A stretch of DNA of 29,902 bases, taken from Chara braunii (Eukaryota; Streptophyta; Charophyceae; Charales; Characeae). Each line of letters opens with the position of its first letter. Position 1 is the stretch's first letter. The position numbers and the translations under genes are program-made. Of this stretch, positions 18,416 to 28,654 are shown piece by piece. The notes beneath the pieces were generated by a model. That model did not search any database, had not been told where the DNA came from, and was given only the letters and a program-made list of their open reading frames with translations. The DNA is taken from positions 994,699 to 1,024,600 of the forward strand of contig BFEA01000431.1 of the NCBI GenBank assembly GCA_003427395.1, read 5' to 3'.

Positions 18416-19289
18416 NNNNNNNNNNNNNNNNNNNNNNNNNNNNNNNNNNNNNNNNNNNNNNNNNNNNNNNNNNNNNNNNNNNNNNNNNNNNNNNNNNNNN
18501 NNNNNNNNNNNNNNNNNNNNNNNNNNNNNNNNNNNNNNNNNNNNNNNNNNNNNNNNNNNNNNNNNNNNNNNNNNNNNNNNNNNNNNNNNNNNNNNNNNNN
18601 NNNNNNNNNNNNNNNNNNNNNNNNNNNNNNNNNNNNNNNNNNNNNNNNNNNNNNNNNNNNNNNNNNNNNNNNNNNNNNNNNNNNNNNNNNNNNNNNNNNN
18701 NNNNNNNNNNNNNNNNNNNNNNNNNNNNNNNNNNNNNNNNNNNNNNNNNNNNNNNNNNNNNNNNNNNNNNNNNNNNNNNNNNNNNNNNNNNNNNNNNNNN
18801 NNNNNNNNNNNNNNNNNNNNNNNNNNNNNNNNNNNNNNNNNNNNNNNNNNNNNNNNNNNNNNNNNNNNNNNNNNNNNNNNNNNNNNNNNNNNNNNNNNNN
18901 NNNNNNNNNNNNNNNNNNNNNNNNNNNNNNNNNNNNNNNNNNNNNNNNNNNNNNNNNNNNNNNNNNNNNNNNNNNNNNNNNNNNNNNNNNNNNNNNNNNN
19001 NNNNNNNNNNNNNNNNNNNNNNNNNNNNNNNNNNNNNNNNNNNNNNNNNNNNNNNNNNNNNNNNNNNNNNNNNNNNNNNNNNNNNNNNNNNNNNNNNNNN
19101 NNNNNNNNNNNNNNNNNNNNNNNNNNNNNNNNNNNNNNNNNNNNNNNNNNNNNNNNNNNNNNNNNNNNNNNNNNNNNNNNNNNNNNNNNNNNNNNNNNNN
19201 NNNNNNNNNNNNNNNNNNNNNNNNNNNNNNNNNNNNNNNNNNNNNNNNNNNNNNNNNNNNNNNNNNNNNNNNNNNNNNNNNNNNNNNNN
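18416..19289. other. Assembly gap
   Basis: 874 unknown bases. Nothing can be said about content or true size. Confidence 0.99.
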
Positions 19290-19383
19290 CAGACACGGGG
19301 CCTGTAGGCCCTGGTTTTCAGGCTGTCAGGCTGAAACAGACACGGGGCCTGTAGGCCCTGGTCTTCAGGCTTTCAGCCTGAGG
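19290..19383. repeat. 47-bp tandem duplication at right edge of gap
   Basis: cagacacggggcctgtaggc starts at 19290 and 19337. More units may be hidden in the gap. Confidence 0.88.
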
Positions 19384-19436
19384 GACGCAGGGCCTGGAAA
19401 ATGGCCCTCGTGTGCAGGCGCAGCATGTAACAATCG

Positions 19437-20836
19437 TGTTATGATCCTAGCCAATTTCGAAGTACACATTCATCAGAAAGTACAATGCCGTCCAATTGTG
19501 TCCCTCGAAATTGGAACGATACAGAAAACATTAGCATGACCTCTGCACAAGGATGACACGCATAAATCGAGAAATGGTCCAAATTAAAAAAAAAAAAAAA
19601 TGTCGTCCAATTGCAAAAAGAAATGAATGAACTTGAGAGGAGAGAGAGGGAAAGAAGAAGAAGAAGATGTACACCAGCAAAGACCAAGGAGAATTCCCTT
19701 CTTTTTCGCCAACCACTCTCCTCCTCCTTATCTCCTCCCCTCTTATTCAAACAAGAAATGATAATAATTATGTTGAATGGCTGAGAACCAGAATCAATGT
19801 CTGAATACCTCTTCTACTGCAGGCATCACATGAGGTCCACCATAGCCATGGCCACCCTTCTTCCTCCTCTCACGGTCGAGGCTATGGCGGACTACCAGGG
19901 CACCGCCCTGCTGTGCAAAGGACAACACAAAGCAGTTATGGCGCCTCTAGCTCAGGCCGCCATGCCGAACTCTGCCTCGAAGCTTCTTGGTGCTGCTCTA
20001 CCCCAACGGAGGCCTTCCAGATGCAGCGCCCACCAAGGTGATGAAGATGGGTGATGAAGATGGTATCCACCATAGCCAGGTAAGTACCTCTGGCGCTCCT
20101 CCCTCCTAGTCCTGGTCTTCTTCCTCCTCCTGCCCTTGCTCCTTCCCAGCAGTGCTCCTCCAAACTAGCGCTGGCTGGAGCAGCCAGCGCTCCAACCAGT
20201 GTGTCGCCAAACTTGCACACCGATAATGAGGAGAACCTTGCTCCTCTTGGAGATATAGCAGCCTGCTTGCCTCTTGGCGAGTGACTTCCTAGGTCGTGCA
20301 GCCTCCAAGCAACCAGTACCTCCTCCCTTCCGGAGGGAAACATCATTGCGAACTCTAATATTGCCCGTACAGGCCCTAGACTCAGACTGGTTACTAGTAC
20401 CCGCCTAGACCTACCCTACAACTACTGGGCCTCTAAAAATGCAACCTTTTGTCTTCTTCTCCTCGACCTCGAGTACCCGGCACATCTACCTCTACTTGGT
20501 GTGGTACCGGCCTACCTGCTACTTGAGTGCTTTCTGTTGCTCTAAGTGTCGCGGCCCTCTTTCCCCGCCACTTGAGTGTTTTCCCCGTTGCAACCCTCAA
20601 TGTCACGGCCACAGGTAAGTACCGGCCCTTCGGGCCTTCCGAACAAACAAGTGCCCTTGTGGGTCACACACACACTCAAGCCGACAGGGACTCAGACAGG
20701 TATGCAGACCAGCAAGCACGCACCCACACACACTTAGAAAACTCAGCAACAAGCGGGAAACTCAGTAAGGCATACATTCCATGAGCAAAACTCGGAAATC
20801 AGTTGTGTCTCAGTCCGTGTTTGGCAGGTAATTACA
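19437..20836 (-). mobile_element. 3' LTR of the Ty3/gypsy element (left copy)
   Basis: 1400 bp against 1256 bp in the right copy; 115 bp of the difference is the U6 insertion with its duplicated target. Further gains include about 20 bp at 20155-20195, which form a perfect hairpin (20167-20177 with 20181-20191, loop GAG) absent from the right LTR. On the antisense strand two consensus 5' splice motifs AGGTAAGTACC occur (20088, 20616); the first is mutated in the right LTR. Confidence 0.9.
19497..19600 (+). pseudogene. U6 snRNA retropseudogene
   Basis: The stretch 19511-19585 follows U6 from ATTGGAACGATACAG through TTAGCATGAC, CAAGGATGACACGCA and AAATCGAGAAATGGTCC to AAATT. The ACAGAGA box is changed to ACAGAAA. 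The 5' stem-loop is internally deleted: only TGTCCCTCG remains before AAATTGG. A 15-A tail follows (19586-19600). It is flanked by a 14-bp direct repeat, ATGCCGTCCAATTG (19485-19498) and ATGTCGTCCAATTG (19600-19613). These are the marks of LINE-type reverse transcription of U6 RNA. Not functional: lost 5' structure, no T-run terminator, no upstream element. Confidence 0.92.
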
Positions 20837-20855
20837 CTACCGCCCTCTCAAAAGT
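20837..20855 (-). other. Polypurine tract
   Basis: In minus sense the purine-rich GAGAGGGCGGTAG abuts the LTR start TGTAATTACC. Position and composition fit the plus-strand primer of a retrotransposon, though a pyrimidine pair interrupts it. Confidence 0.7.
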
Positions 20856-20877
20856 GAGGTCCCTTTGAACAAGTAAC

Positions 20878-22325
20878 TCATTCTGAGTCCCCGACAAACG
20901 CATCGTAAGCAAACATAGCAAAGAGATTTTGTGAGTACCCAGTAGCAGTGAGGTTTGCAAAAAAATTTGGTACAGCATTAGAGGTTATTTGTCGCTCATA
21001 TACTTTAACAACGTGAGGTGCGTTGCACAACAGTCCTTTCTTTGAAATCCAATAGAGATCGTCCAATGGGTGATACATGAAATGAATCTGGTACTGTATG
21101 TTAAGTCCTTCCCCTACGTGTCTTTTAATTTTATCGATCTCGTGACCACCATTGATTGCCCGAGGGATCATATCTTCACGATAGTCGAAGGATTTATGAT
21201 CACAATATATAAACAACTTCGATGCATGAAAGACTGGGTACGTGCGCAGATAAGGAGGCACGACAATTACGTATGACGGACCGAACTTATCATCACCAAT
21301 CACATCCAAGACTTCCCACAGACCGTAATAGAGAGGGAGAAGTTTGCAAGACACTCCCTTTTCTTCCGAAAACTCAGACATCTTGACCCAGACATAACTT
21401 CCCACTTTGATAGTCGAAGGTGTGCGCTTCTTATTCGCATGATGGATCATGGTGTGTTGTCGCTTGGTCATTGTTGCAATGGCAACCTTGAGCAAATGAC
21501 CATACTTGGCGCTGACGCCAGGTCTGCCAGGCGTTAGTCCAGCCGGCTGTTCAAGGAATAAGTAGGAGAGCGGATTACGAATCTGCTAACTGTAATGCAG
21601 CCTGTTTGGCGTCATGTCGGTGGAATAATAGATGGAGTTGTTGTACAACCCCTTGACCAAATATAGCACTTCATCCCACGTTTCCTAATCCGAAATAATT
21701 AAGGCACGAAGAAGTTGAAACACGGTCTGATTAATCTCCTCAGCCACACCGTTGGCTTCGGGATGTCGATCAGGTGTCATGCTTAGTTTGAGGCCAAGGA
21801 GTGGAGATGAAGTCCTTCCATTCAGTACTAATGAAGCGTGGGTCCCGATCGTTCACAAGGGTTTTGGGGGTCCCGAACTGCAAAATGTACTTCTGGTGGA
21901 ACTCACGGATCACAAGTTTAGTTGGGCATGAGGTGATAATGGAATTAGATTCAGGAATTTGGAAAATCGATCAACAATTACCATCACTTGTGAATATCCA
22001 TTCTTACTCGTCTTCCCCACGTTCGTGAAGTCCATAGAGACAGACTCTCTGGGACCGTTCGGAATGGGAAGAGGTTTAAGCAGCCCATGGGATTTTGTCT
22101 TGATGGTTTGATTCGTTAACAGACTTGACACTCAGCCACAAACTTCTCAACATATCCTTTCATACTAGGCCAACCAAACTGTTGTAGTAGGTTTCCGTAA
22201 GTTTTTGCCATGCCGAAGTGTCCACTTTGACCGTGAGCCAAGTCCAAGAAGTGTGTGTGGAGAGGCTCATGGTTGGGTACACACAAGCGGTCATTATTTT
22301 CGTAGCGTCGAAAAACCAATCCTTC
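20878..22325 (-). pseudogene. Integrase with GPY/F and chromodomain-like tail, broken
   Basis: In order on the minus strand: an HHCC zinc domain (22319-22116) with LHTHFLDLAHGQSGHFGMAKT and ECQVC; the catalytic core with SMDF (first Asp, near 22040), NDRDPRFISTEWKDF (second Asp, near 21850) and HPEANGVAEEINQTVFQLL (Glu, near 21740), so the DDE residues are all visible; then a 205-codon frame (21495-20878) with KLLPLYYGLWEVLDVIG (GPY/F-like), VFHASKL, and a tail IHFMYHPLDDLYWISKKGL followed by APHVV, which looks like a degenerate chromodomain. Frame changes near 22315 and stops near 22116 and in the core break it. The tail is the basis for suggesting a chromovirus. Confidence 0.85.
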
Positions 22326-22479
22326 GCATTCATGAAAATCAGGCTGAACGTTGGGGTCAGCCCGCAGATGCTTAAGGATTGGACTAAGGCCAGATCCTCG
22401 GCAGATTGCTCCACAAGTTCCTCCTTCAGTTTCTTCCGGAGGTCATAGGAGTGCACAAGGCAAGTCGTATACTCGGGGT

Positions 22480-23865
22480 GGCAAAACAATGCATCAGCAA
22501 CTCGATTATAACAGCCTTTTTTGTGTTTTAATTCAAAATCAAAGACGTCAATCTCATGGAACCAACGAGTCAATGTGGGGGACAGGGTGGTTTGCTCCTT
22601 AATCCATTTCAAGGTCTCATGAGCAGAGAAGACCTTGAAACGACGTCCCAAAGGATAGTGCTTCCAACGGTTCAATGCTTCCCTCAGAGCATAGAGCTCG
22701 CGCATGTAGGTGGAAGTGGCTATCTTTTCGCTGGGCATGTGTTTGCTGTAGTATTCAAGCGGCCGCAAGCCATCACCATCATCTTGTTGCAACACTGAAT
22801 ACTAGCTTGCATCCGTAGTGACTACGAATGGGAGTTTGGAATCTGCAATGCGGAGTACAGGATAACTTACCAAGGGCTCTTTCAAGGCTTAAAAAGTGGT
22901 CTCACATGTCGCATCCCACGTGTAAGATACGTTTTTGCTTGTTAGTTTGGACAATGTGCTACAACAATAGAAAATCGAGGCACGAACTTTCGATAGTATG
23001 ATGCAAGACACAAGAAAAGAACGCAATTTGTGGACGTTCGCGGGTTGAGGTCACTTGCGTATGACCTCAACCTTGGTTGCCTCAAGCTCAAGGCCTACAA
23101 CAGACAACCGGTACCCAAGATAGATGACGTTGTGCCTCCCAAACTCAAATTTCTCTAAGTTGAGATGGAGTTGCGTCTTCTTGAGGATGGTGAACGCTTC
23201 CTCAAGATGCTTCATGTGTTCCTCGATCGATTTGCTAAAAATCAGAATGTCATCCAGATACACAACCACAAATTGACCAATCTGTTCGTGGAGGACCTTG
23301 TCCATAAGACTTTGAAAGGTGGTCAATGCATTCGTGAGACCGAAGGGCATTACGGTGAATTCGTAAAGCCCATCACGTGTCTTGAACGCAGTCTTGTGCT
23401 GACCTGCAAGATCGACTTCAATCTGGTGGTATCCAGACTTGAGGTCGATCTTGGAAAAAAACTTGCACCCACCTGCAACATCAAGCAAATCATCTATGCG
23501 TCGCAATGGGTAAGCATTCTTCCTTGTGATGCAGTTTAAACCGCGGTAATCAATACACATACCAAGTTTGCCTCCTTTCTTAGGGACAAATAGAACGGGT
23601 GTACCGAATTCAGTTCCAGTAGGTTTAATCCATCCCTTGTCGATCATCTCATTGATCTGCTTTCGGAGTTCCTCCAACTCGTCGAATCCCATACGATATA
23701 CACTGTCGCTGGCGAATCAGCGCCTTCGACCAACTTAATCGTGTGTTTGACCGATCGCGTGGGAATTCCACGGGGTTAGGCCACAACTTTCGAAAATCGG
23801 TCAAGTAGGGTTTGGATGCTTGTTGGGATCGACGGGGGTGGGGGATAAGAAAAAGGATCACCTAG
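22480..23865 (-). pseudogene. Reverse transcriptase and RNase H, broken
   Basis: The RT frame (23692-23051) contains PVLFVPKKGGKLGMCIDYRG, FFSKIDLKSGYHQI, FTVMPFGLTNA and the catalytic VVYLDDILIFS. A two-base excess (the repeated AT at about 23696-23700) separates it from its upstream part VKHTIKLVEGADSPATVY. The same frame runs on into RNase H through stops at 23053-23051, 22891-22889 and 22804-22802. RNase H shows VVTTDAS and MRELYALREALNRW, but the third acidic site, normally TDH, reads SAH, so a catalytic Asp is lost. Both lesions and that substitution point to an inactive copy. Confidence 0.9.
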
Positions 23866-24179
23866 ATCAAATCACAGATATTTGGTAAGGGAGACCGAGT
23901 CTGAAGTAGACTCATTTGGAATAGATATACGTGGGGAAGAAATACTAAAAGTAGGCAGATTAGGCAAAGTAGGATTTGTACTAGCCGCAAAAGTAGAAGG
24001 CACATGAGTAGGACGAACAAAAGCAACATACAATTGTTCTTCCTCCTTGTGCTTGCACCATTTCTTGCAGAACTGCATTGCATTGAGACAAGTCACTTAG
24101 GATTCGCTCTTTTTGTCTAGTAATATTGTGGTTTCGTTTCCCAAAGCATCATGCACCACAAAGAGATCAGTCTTCCACT

Positions 24180-24480
24180 CAGTCCATTTGCATTAGGACC
24201 GTAGCCAGCCCAATCCAAGAATTGCGTCAAAAGGACATTCACCCATCACATAGAAGTTGAGTGCATGTGTGACTGTCTTCTCTTTGTCAAAGGTAGTGCG
24301 CACACCTTTGACTACATGCGTAGAGGAGACGACTTCTTTATTGCCTACTTGGGTCTTGCAAGGGGCCTACAACTCCACTTGCTTCATTCCCAAGCCCACC
24401 TTAAGTACCCCGTGTGGAGACATGAAGTTAGTAGTTGCGCCACAATCAACCAAAACACGGAGGTAACGGTGGCTAATGAG
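24180..24480 (-). pseudogene. Retroviral-type aspartic protease, broken
   Basis: Minus strand: RVLVDCGATTNFM (near 24455-24420), the active-site Asp in DCGAT where most have DSGAT or DTGA; then after an in-frame stop near 24370, KTQVGNKEVV, NFYVMGECPFDAILGLGWL. The last phrase is the conserved second motif before the flap end in plant gypsy proteases. A stop follows WLRS. From there a frame rich in Pro, Ser and Thr (24096-23875) links to RT. Confidence 0.75.
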
Positions 24481-24545
24481 AAGCTTGAAGAAGATCAAGT
24501 CCTCTCCCCCTTGGGCACGCCGTTGTTTTATCTCGGCGCTGTGCT

Positions 24546-25015
24546 CTAGGTGATAGTGAAAGTTAACCTTATGAGACTCCTCCCAAGGCTCAACATAGAG
24601 TACATGACATGCTCATTGGCCATTTCCGCAATTTGCGTCCGCAGTTCACTTACCTGGTCAAAAAGTTTAGCGATCTCACCAAGAATTTCACTGAGTAGGT
24701 GATAGTCTATGAGAGCACGCACATATGTGACCAGATCTTTCTTGACCTCAGTGTCGGGCAAGGAGGGGACTGTTTTAAAAACAGCCGCGTGGTCCGCAAC
24801 AACGGTTTTCTGTTATTCCTCCTTTGGCTTCTCTTCTCTTTCCAATGCCTTGTTGTAGAGGACTTGGAACAATGGTTGGTCCTCTTCATTGGTTGCATCC
24901 AGTTGGGCCTTTAACGCCACAAAATCCTTTACTACTGCCACTTCAACAAGTCCCTCAAGACGGGTGCTCTCTCTCTCCCTTTTGTCCACGAGTCCCTACG
25001 GGCATCGAAATATGA
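24546..25015 (-). pseudogene. gag: Gag-like region of the Ty3/gypsy element, broken
   Basis: Minus-strand segments EVAVVKDFVALKAQLDATNE, LFQVLYNKALEREEKPKEE and, after a stop near 24810, PDTEVKKDLVTYVRALIDYH, LGEIAKLFDQVSELRTQIAE. Helical and charged, located directly before the protease, hence probably gag. I see no CCHC zinc knuckle. Some sequence may be missing. Confidence 0.5.
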
Positions 25016-26370
25016 ACTCAGAAAAAGAAACAAACTGAAAAGCTCAAAGAAGAGAAGGTAGAACCTAGCCGGAGCGGCATTACATTTGGACTAGAGAGGG
25101 CAACCAAACAAAATAAAGGTAATTCATATGAGAGTTTTGATCCAACGTCTTGTCCTGATCAGACTGAATACAAAATCCCCTCGAGTCCAATCTAATTAGT
25201 TTTGTGGACGCGCAGCAAATTCAGGCAACGAGTAACGACATGCAACAATGAAGAATTGAGTGGTGTATAAGGTGTGAGTCAAGCTATAAGCTGTGCGGTC
25301 AAAGTACATCTCAGTCGAGATCCCCTCGACAGCGAGTGCTCTAACCAAAGAATAAGACTTTGCGTCCCAGACAGAAAGAGAATGATCTAACGTCAAACAG
25401 ATTTGGGCCTAAGGGGCCCTTCTTGCTTGGGCCTAGTCCCACTAGGTACCCAAAAGGTCCCAAGTAGGTTGTGGCCAAGTCCCAACCAAGAAGAGTCCCA
25501 CATGGACCTACTTTCTGTCTTTACCGAACTGGCAAAGGAATTTCAACTTTAGAAAGAACCTGCAGTCTACATCCGTTCAGAGACAAAGAGACAACGCATT
25601 GTAGAAAGATATGGCGTCCAAAGCAAGATACCTTATTTCTTCATCCATCTGATGAGAAAACAATTTGCATACTTCAGATTCACAAATCAAGACCACAGAG
25701 GAGTAGGAAAAGAACCCAAAGTAACCCCAACAGGCAATCAATACCATGCACACACATACATGGGCATCGCGTAGGTGCACGGCACTTACCTGAGTGGCCT
25801 GAGCTTCGAGATGAATATAACTCACCCCCTTCTCATATGGTCCTCCTGACCCATCTAACGCAACCCCTACACTAGTGTCCTATCTATTAGGAGGGTCTGA
25901 CTCCAACACCAAGGTGCGACGTCGGATCCCCCGCTGATGCTGAAGAACAAAGTAGCAACTTGCAGTCCGTAGATGCCGAATGCCTGCTTTCCTCAAGCTC
26001 GCCTACATGAGGGAAGCCCTAAAGTCGCCAAGTGTCTCCCTTGAATCAGATTCCAGGTGCGAGTGCCTCTCACTGTCACCTCTCCCAAATGTCGCATGAA
26101 GTCTTCTCGAAGTGTCTCGCCACTCCAATCTTACTCTCATACAACCCAGTTAGGTCATATGTCGACCCAACACTACCTAACCAGGTGGGGGCAGCTTCCC
26201 TTAACCACGTCGCCCCAAGTGATGAATTAAGGATTCCATGGATTGTTTCATTTGAGAGCGTGAAGGAGGACAAAGTTTACGATCATTCCCTCAACTTACA
26301 GCCCTAACCCTAAGTGGTAGCCCTCCTCTTAGGTTAGGGTTGGAAGTCAACTCACGGCAGCAAGTAGAAT
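25016..26370 (-). other. Leader region of the Ty3/gypsy element, no recognised domain
   Basis: About 1.35 kb between the gag-like region and the primer site. Frames of 65-82 codons (for example 25825-25577 and 26273-26076) have no known motif. Near 26303-26340 the words ccctaaccctaag and ttaggttagggttgg form a short inverted pair. Confidence 0.45.
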
Positions 26371-26384
26371 CCGCTCTGGTACCA
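26371..26384 (-). other. Primer-binding site, initiator tRNA-Met type
   Basis: Minus strand TGGTACCAGAGCGG, one mismatch from the plant initiator tRNA-Met primer site TGGTATCAGAGC. One base separates it from the LTR end at 26386, which fixes the LTR boundary and the sense. Confidence 0.9.
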
Positions 26385-26385
26385 A

Positions 26386-27641
26386 TGCTATGATCCTGGC
26401 CAATTCCGAAGTACACATTCATCAGAAAGTACAATGCCGTCCAATTGGAAAAAGAAATGAATGGACTTGAAAGGAGAGAGAGGGAAAGAAGAAGAAGATG
26501 ATGAAAGAAAGAAGAAGGTGTACACCAGCAAAGACCAATGAGAATTCCCTTCTTTTTCGCCAACCACGCTCCTCCTCCTTATCTCCTCCCCTCTTAGTCA
26601 AACAAGGAATAATAACAATAATGTTGAATGGTTGAACCAGAATCAATGTCTGAATCCCTCTTCTACTGCAGGCATCACATGAGGTCCACCATAGCCATGG
26701 CCACCCTTCTTCCTAATCTCACAGCCGAGGCTACGGCGGACTACCAGGGCACCGCCCTGCTGTGCAAAGGACAACACAAAGCACCTATGGCTGCTCTAGC
26801 TCACGCCGCCATGCCTGACTCTGCCTCGAAGCTTCTTGGTGCAGCTCTACCCCAACAGGGGGCTTCTCGATGCAGCGCCCACCAAGGTGATGAAGATGGC
26901 ATCCGCCATAGCCAGGAAAGTACCTCTGGCGCTCCTCCCTCCTAGTCCTGGTCTTCTTCCTCCTCCTGCCCTTGATCCTCCCCAGCAGCGCTGCTCCAGC
27001 CAGATCTCCAACCAGGGTGTCGCCAAACTTGCACACCGATAATGAGGAGGAGCACCTTGCTCCACCTGGAGATATAGCGGCCTGCTTGCCTCTTGGCGAG
27101 TGACTTCCTATGCCGTGCGGCCTCCAAGCAACCGGTACCTCCTCCCTTTCAGAGGGAAACATCATTGCAGGCTCTGATATTGCCCGTAAAGGCCCTATGG
27201 TACCCACCTAGACCTAGCCTACAACTACTGGTCCTCTAAAAATGCCAACTTTTGTCTTCTTCTGCTCAGCCTTGAGTACCCGGCACATCTACCTCTACTT
27301 GGTGTGGTACCAGCCTACCTGCTACTTGAGTGTTGTCAGCTGCTCTAAGTGTCGCGGGTCTCTTTCCCCGTCACTTGAGTGTTTTCCCCGCTGCAACCCT
27401 CAATGTCACGGCCACAGGTAAGTACCAGCCCTTCGGGCCTTCCGGACAAACAAGTGCCCTTGCCGGTCACACACACACTCAAGCCGACAGGCACTCAGAC
27501 AGGCATGCAGACCAGCAAGCACGCACCCACACAGACTTAGAAAACTCAGCAACAAGCGAGAAACTCAGTAAGGCATACATTCCATGAGCAAAACTTGGAA
27601 ATCAGCTGTGTGTCTCAGTCTGCGTTTGGCAGGTCATTACA
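26386..27641 (-). mobile_element. 5' LTR of the Ty3/gypsy element (right copy)
   Basis: 1256 bp, collinear with 19437-20836 along its whole length. At the point where the left LTR has the U6 insertion, this copy reads TACAATGCCGTCCAATTGG without interruption (26429-26447), the empty target site. A plus-strand frame of 105 codons (26628-26945) is conserved in part in the left LTR (19797-20054) but is not known to code. Confidence 0.9.
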
Positions 27642-28275
27642 ATCATGCCTGTATTTTGATTGATTGACCGATTAATTGATTGATTGGTCGAGGAATTATT
27701 TGATGAGCCGATGAATTGTTTGATTGGTCAAGGAATAGTTTGGTGGGTCGAGGAATTTAATTGATCGGTTGCAGAATTGATTGATTGGTTGAGGATTTGA
27801 TTGAGTGGTCGAGGGACTCGAGGAATTGATTGATTGGTTGAGGATTTGATCGGGTGGTCGAGGAATTGATTGATTGGTTAAGTGATTGATTGGTTGGGGA
27901 ATTCAATTGATTGGTTGCCGAATCCATTGATTGCAAAGCTGTGGAATGTGAGATGGCTGTCAGTGCATTTGTTCGAAACGCTTTTCAAGACAACTGTTTT
28001 TTTTCTTTGCACGTTAGTGAGACGTTGCTTCATTCTCTTGCTCCTTCTGTGGGTGGTATGCTTTGAAAAAGCAATCGCGCCAGAAAGGTCTGCAATCATG
28101 CCTGTGTCTGTAATAATTAATTAATTGATTGATTGCAACGTTGTGTAAAATTAGATGGCTGTGAAATTGTGTGAATACACTTTGGCCGAATGTTTTGCAA
28201 CAGAAAAGAGTGTGAGCTATTCTTCGCTGCTCACTTGGTTGAGCTGTTGCTTGGCCAAATGCTCGGCAAGAAAAA
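27642..28275. repeat. ATTG-rich repeat family, copy 2
   Basis: atcatgcctgt, then about 280 bp of attgattggt(t/c)gaggaa repeats, then two units starting attgattgcaa(a)g and atggctgt (about 27932 and 28130), the second preceded again by gcaatcatgcctgtg (28090). Same order as 17312-17815. The left end is exactly the end of the Ty3/gypsy LTR, so the element inserted into, or recombined at, this family. Confidence 0.75.
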
Positions 28276-28296
28276 AAAGAGATAATGGACCTCGCT

Positions 28297-28564
28297 CCAC
28301 TGCTCAACATTCTGAACGTGTTCTTATAATTGTCCCGATACATTGAAAACCATTGATTAGTCTGAATGCATCTGGTCCAAATGCCATTCCAGATACTTGT
28401 ACAATGTTGAGCAGTGGACCGAGTCCCAATATTCTTCTTCTCTCCACTCGCTCTTGTTTCTCCTCTGGGCCTCCATCCACTGCTCAACATTCTACAGATG
28501 TCTGGAATGGCATGTGGACCAGATGCATTCGGACTAATCGATGGTTTTGAGTGTATAGGGACAA
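28297..28564. repeat. Foldback element with 89-nt inverted arms
   Basis: 28330-28418 is the reverse complement of 28476-28564 with about ten mismatches and no gap, several of them G-U compatible in RNA. The spacer is 57 bp. The arm end tccactgctcaacattct occurs a third time at 28297-28314, facing the first arm, so 28297-28418 also has 16-bp terminal inverted repeats. Resembles a MITE or a nested pair of one. No transposase-linked target duplication identified. Confidence 0.85.
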
Positions 28565-28654
28565 CAAGAAGCTCCAGATACGTTTAGAAAGATGTGCGGT
28601 GGAGGATTCCTATGCACTCTCTTCCTTCGCAAGGGAAAGCATAATGTGAGCATT

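Larger units (their letters stand above)
19437..27641 (-). mobile_element. Ty3/gypsy LTR retrotransposon, full length, inactive
   Basis: 8205 bp. The two LTRs share both ends (TG(T/C)TATGATCCT... and ...CATTACA or ...AATTACA on the plus strand). Primer site lies at the right LTR and polypurine tract at the left LTR, so sense is minus. Order along the sense strand is gag-like, protease, RT, RNase H, integrase, then a chromodomain-like C terminus: the Ty3/gypsy order, and the last feature suggests a chromovirus. Every domain carries stops or frameshifts. Flanks are atcg on the left (19433-19436) and atca on the right (27642-27645), an imperfect 4-bp target duplication at best. LTRs differ at roughly one base in ten to fifteen where I aligned them, so the insertion is old. 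Confidence 0.88.

Noticed and set aside
18345-19539. Frames of 300-390 codons across the gap
   Set aside because: They consist of unknown bases and a CT repeat.
26303-26340. Telomere-like CCCTAA / TTAGGG words
   Set aside because: Only two or three imperfect units on each side, too few for an interstitial telomere.
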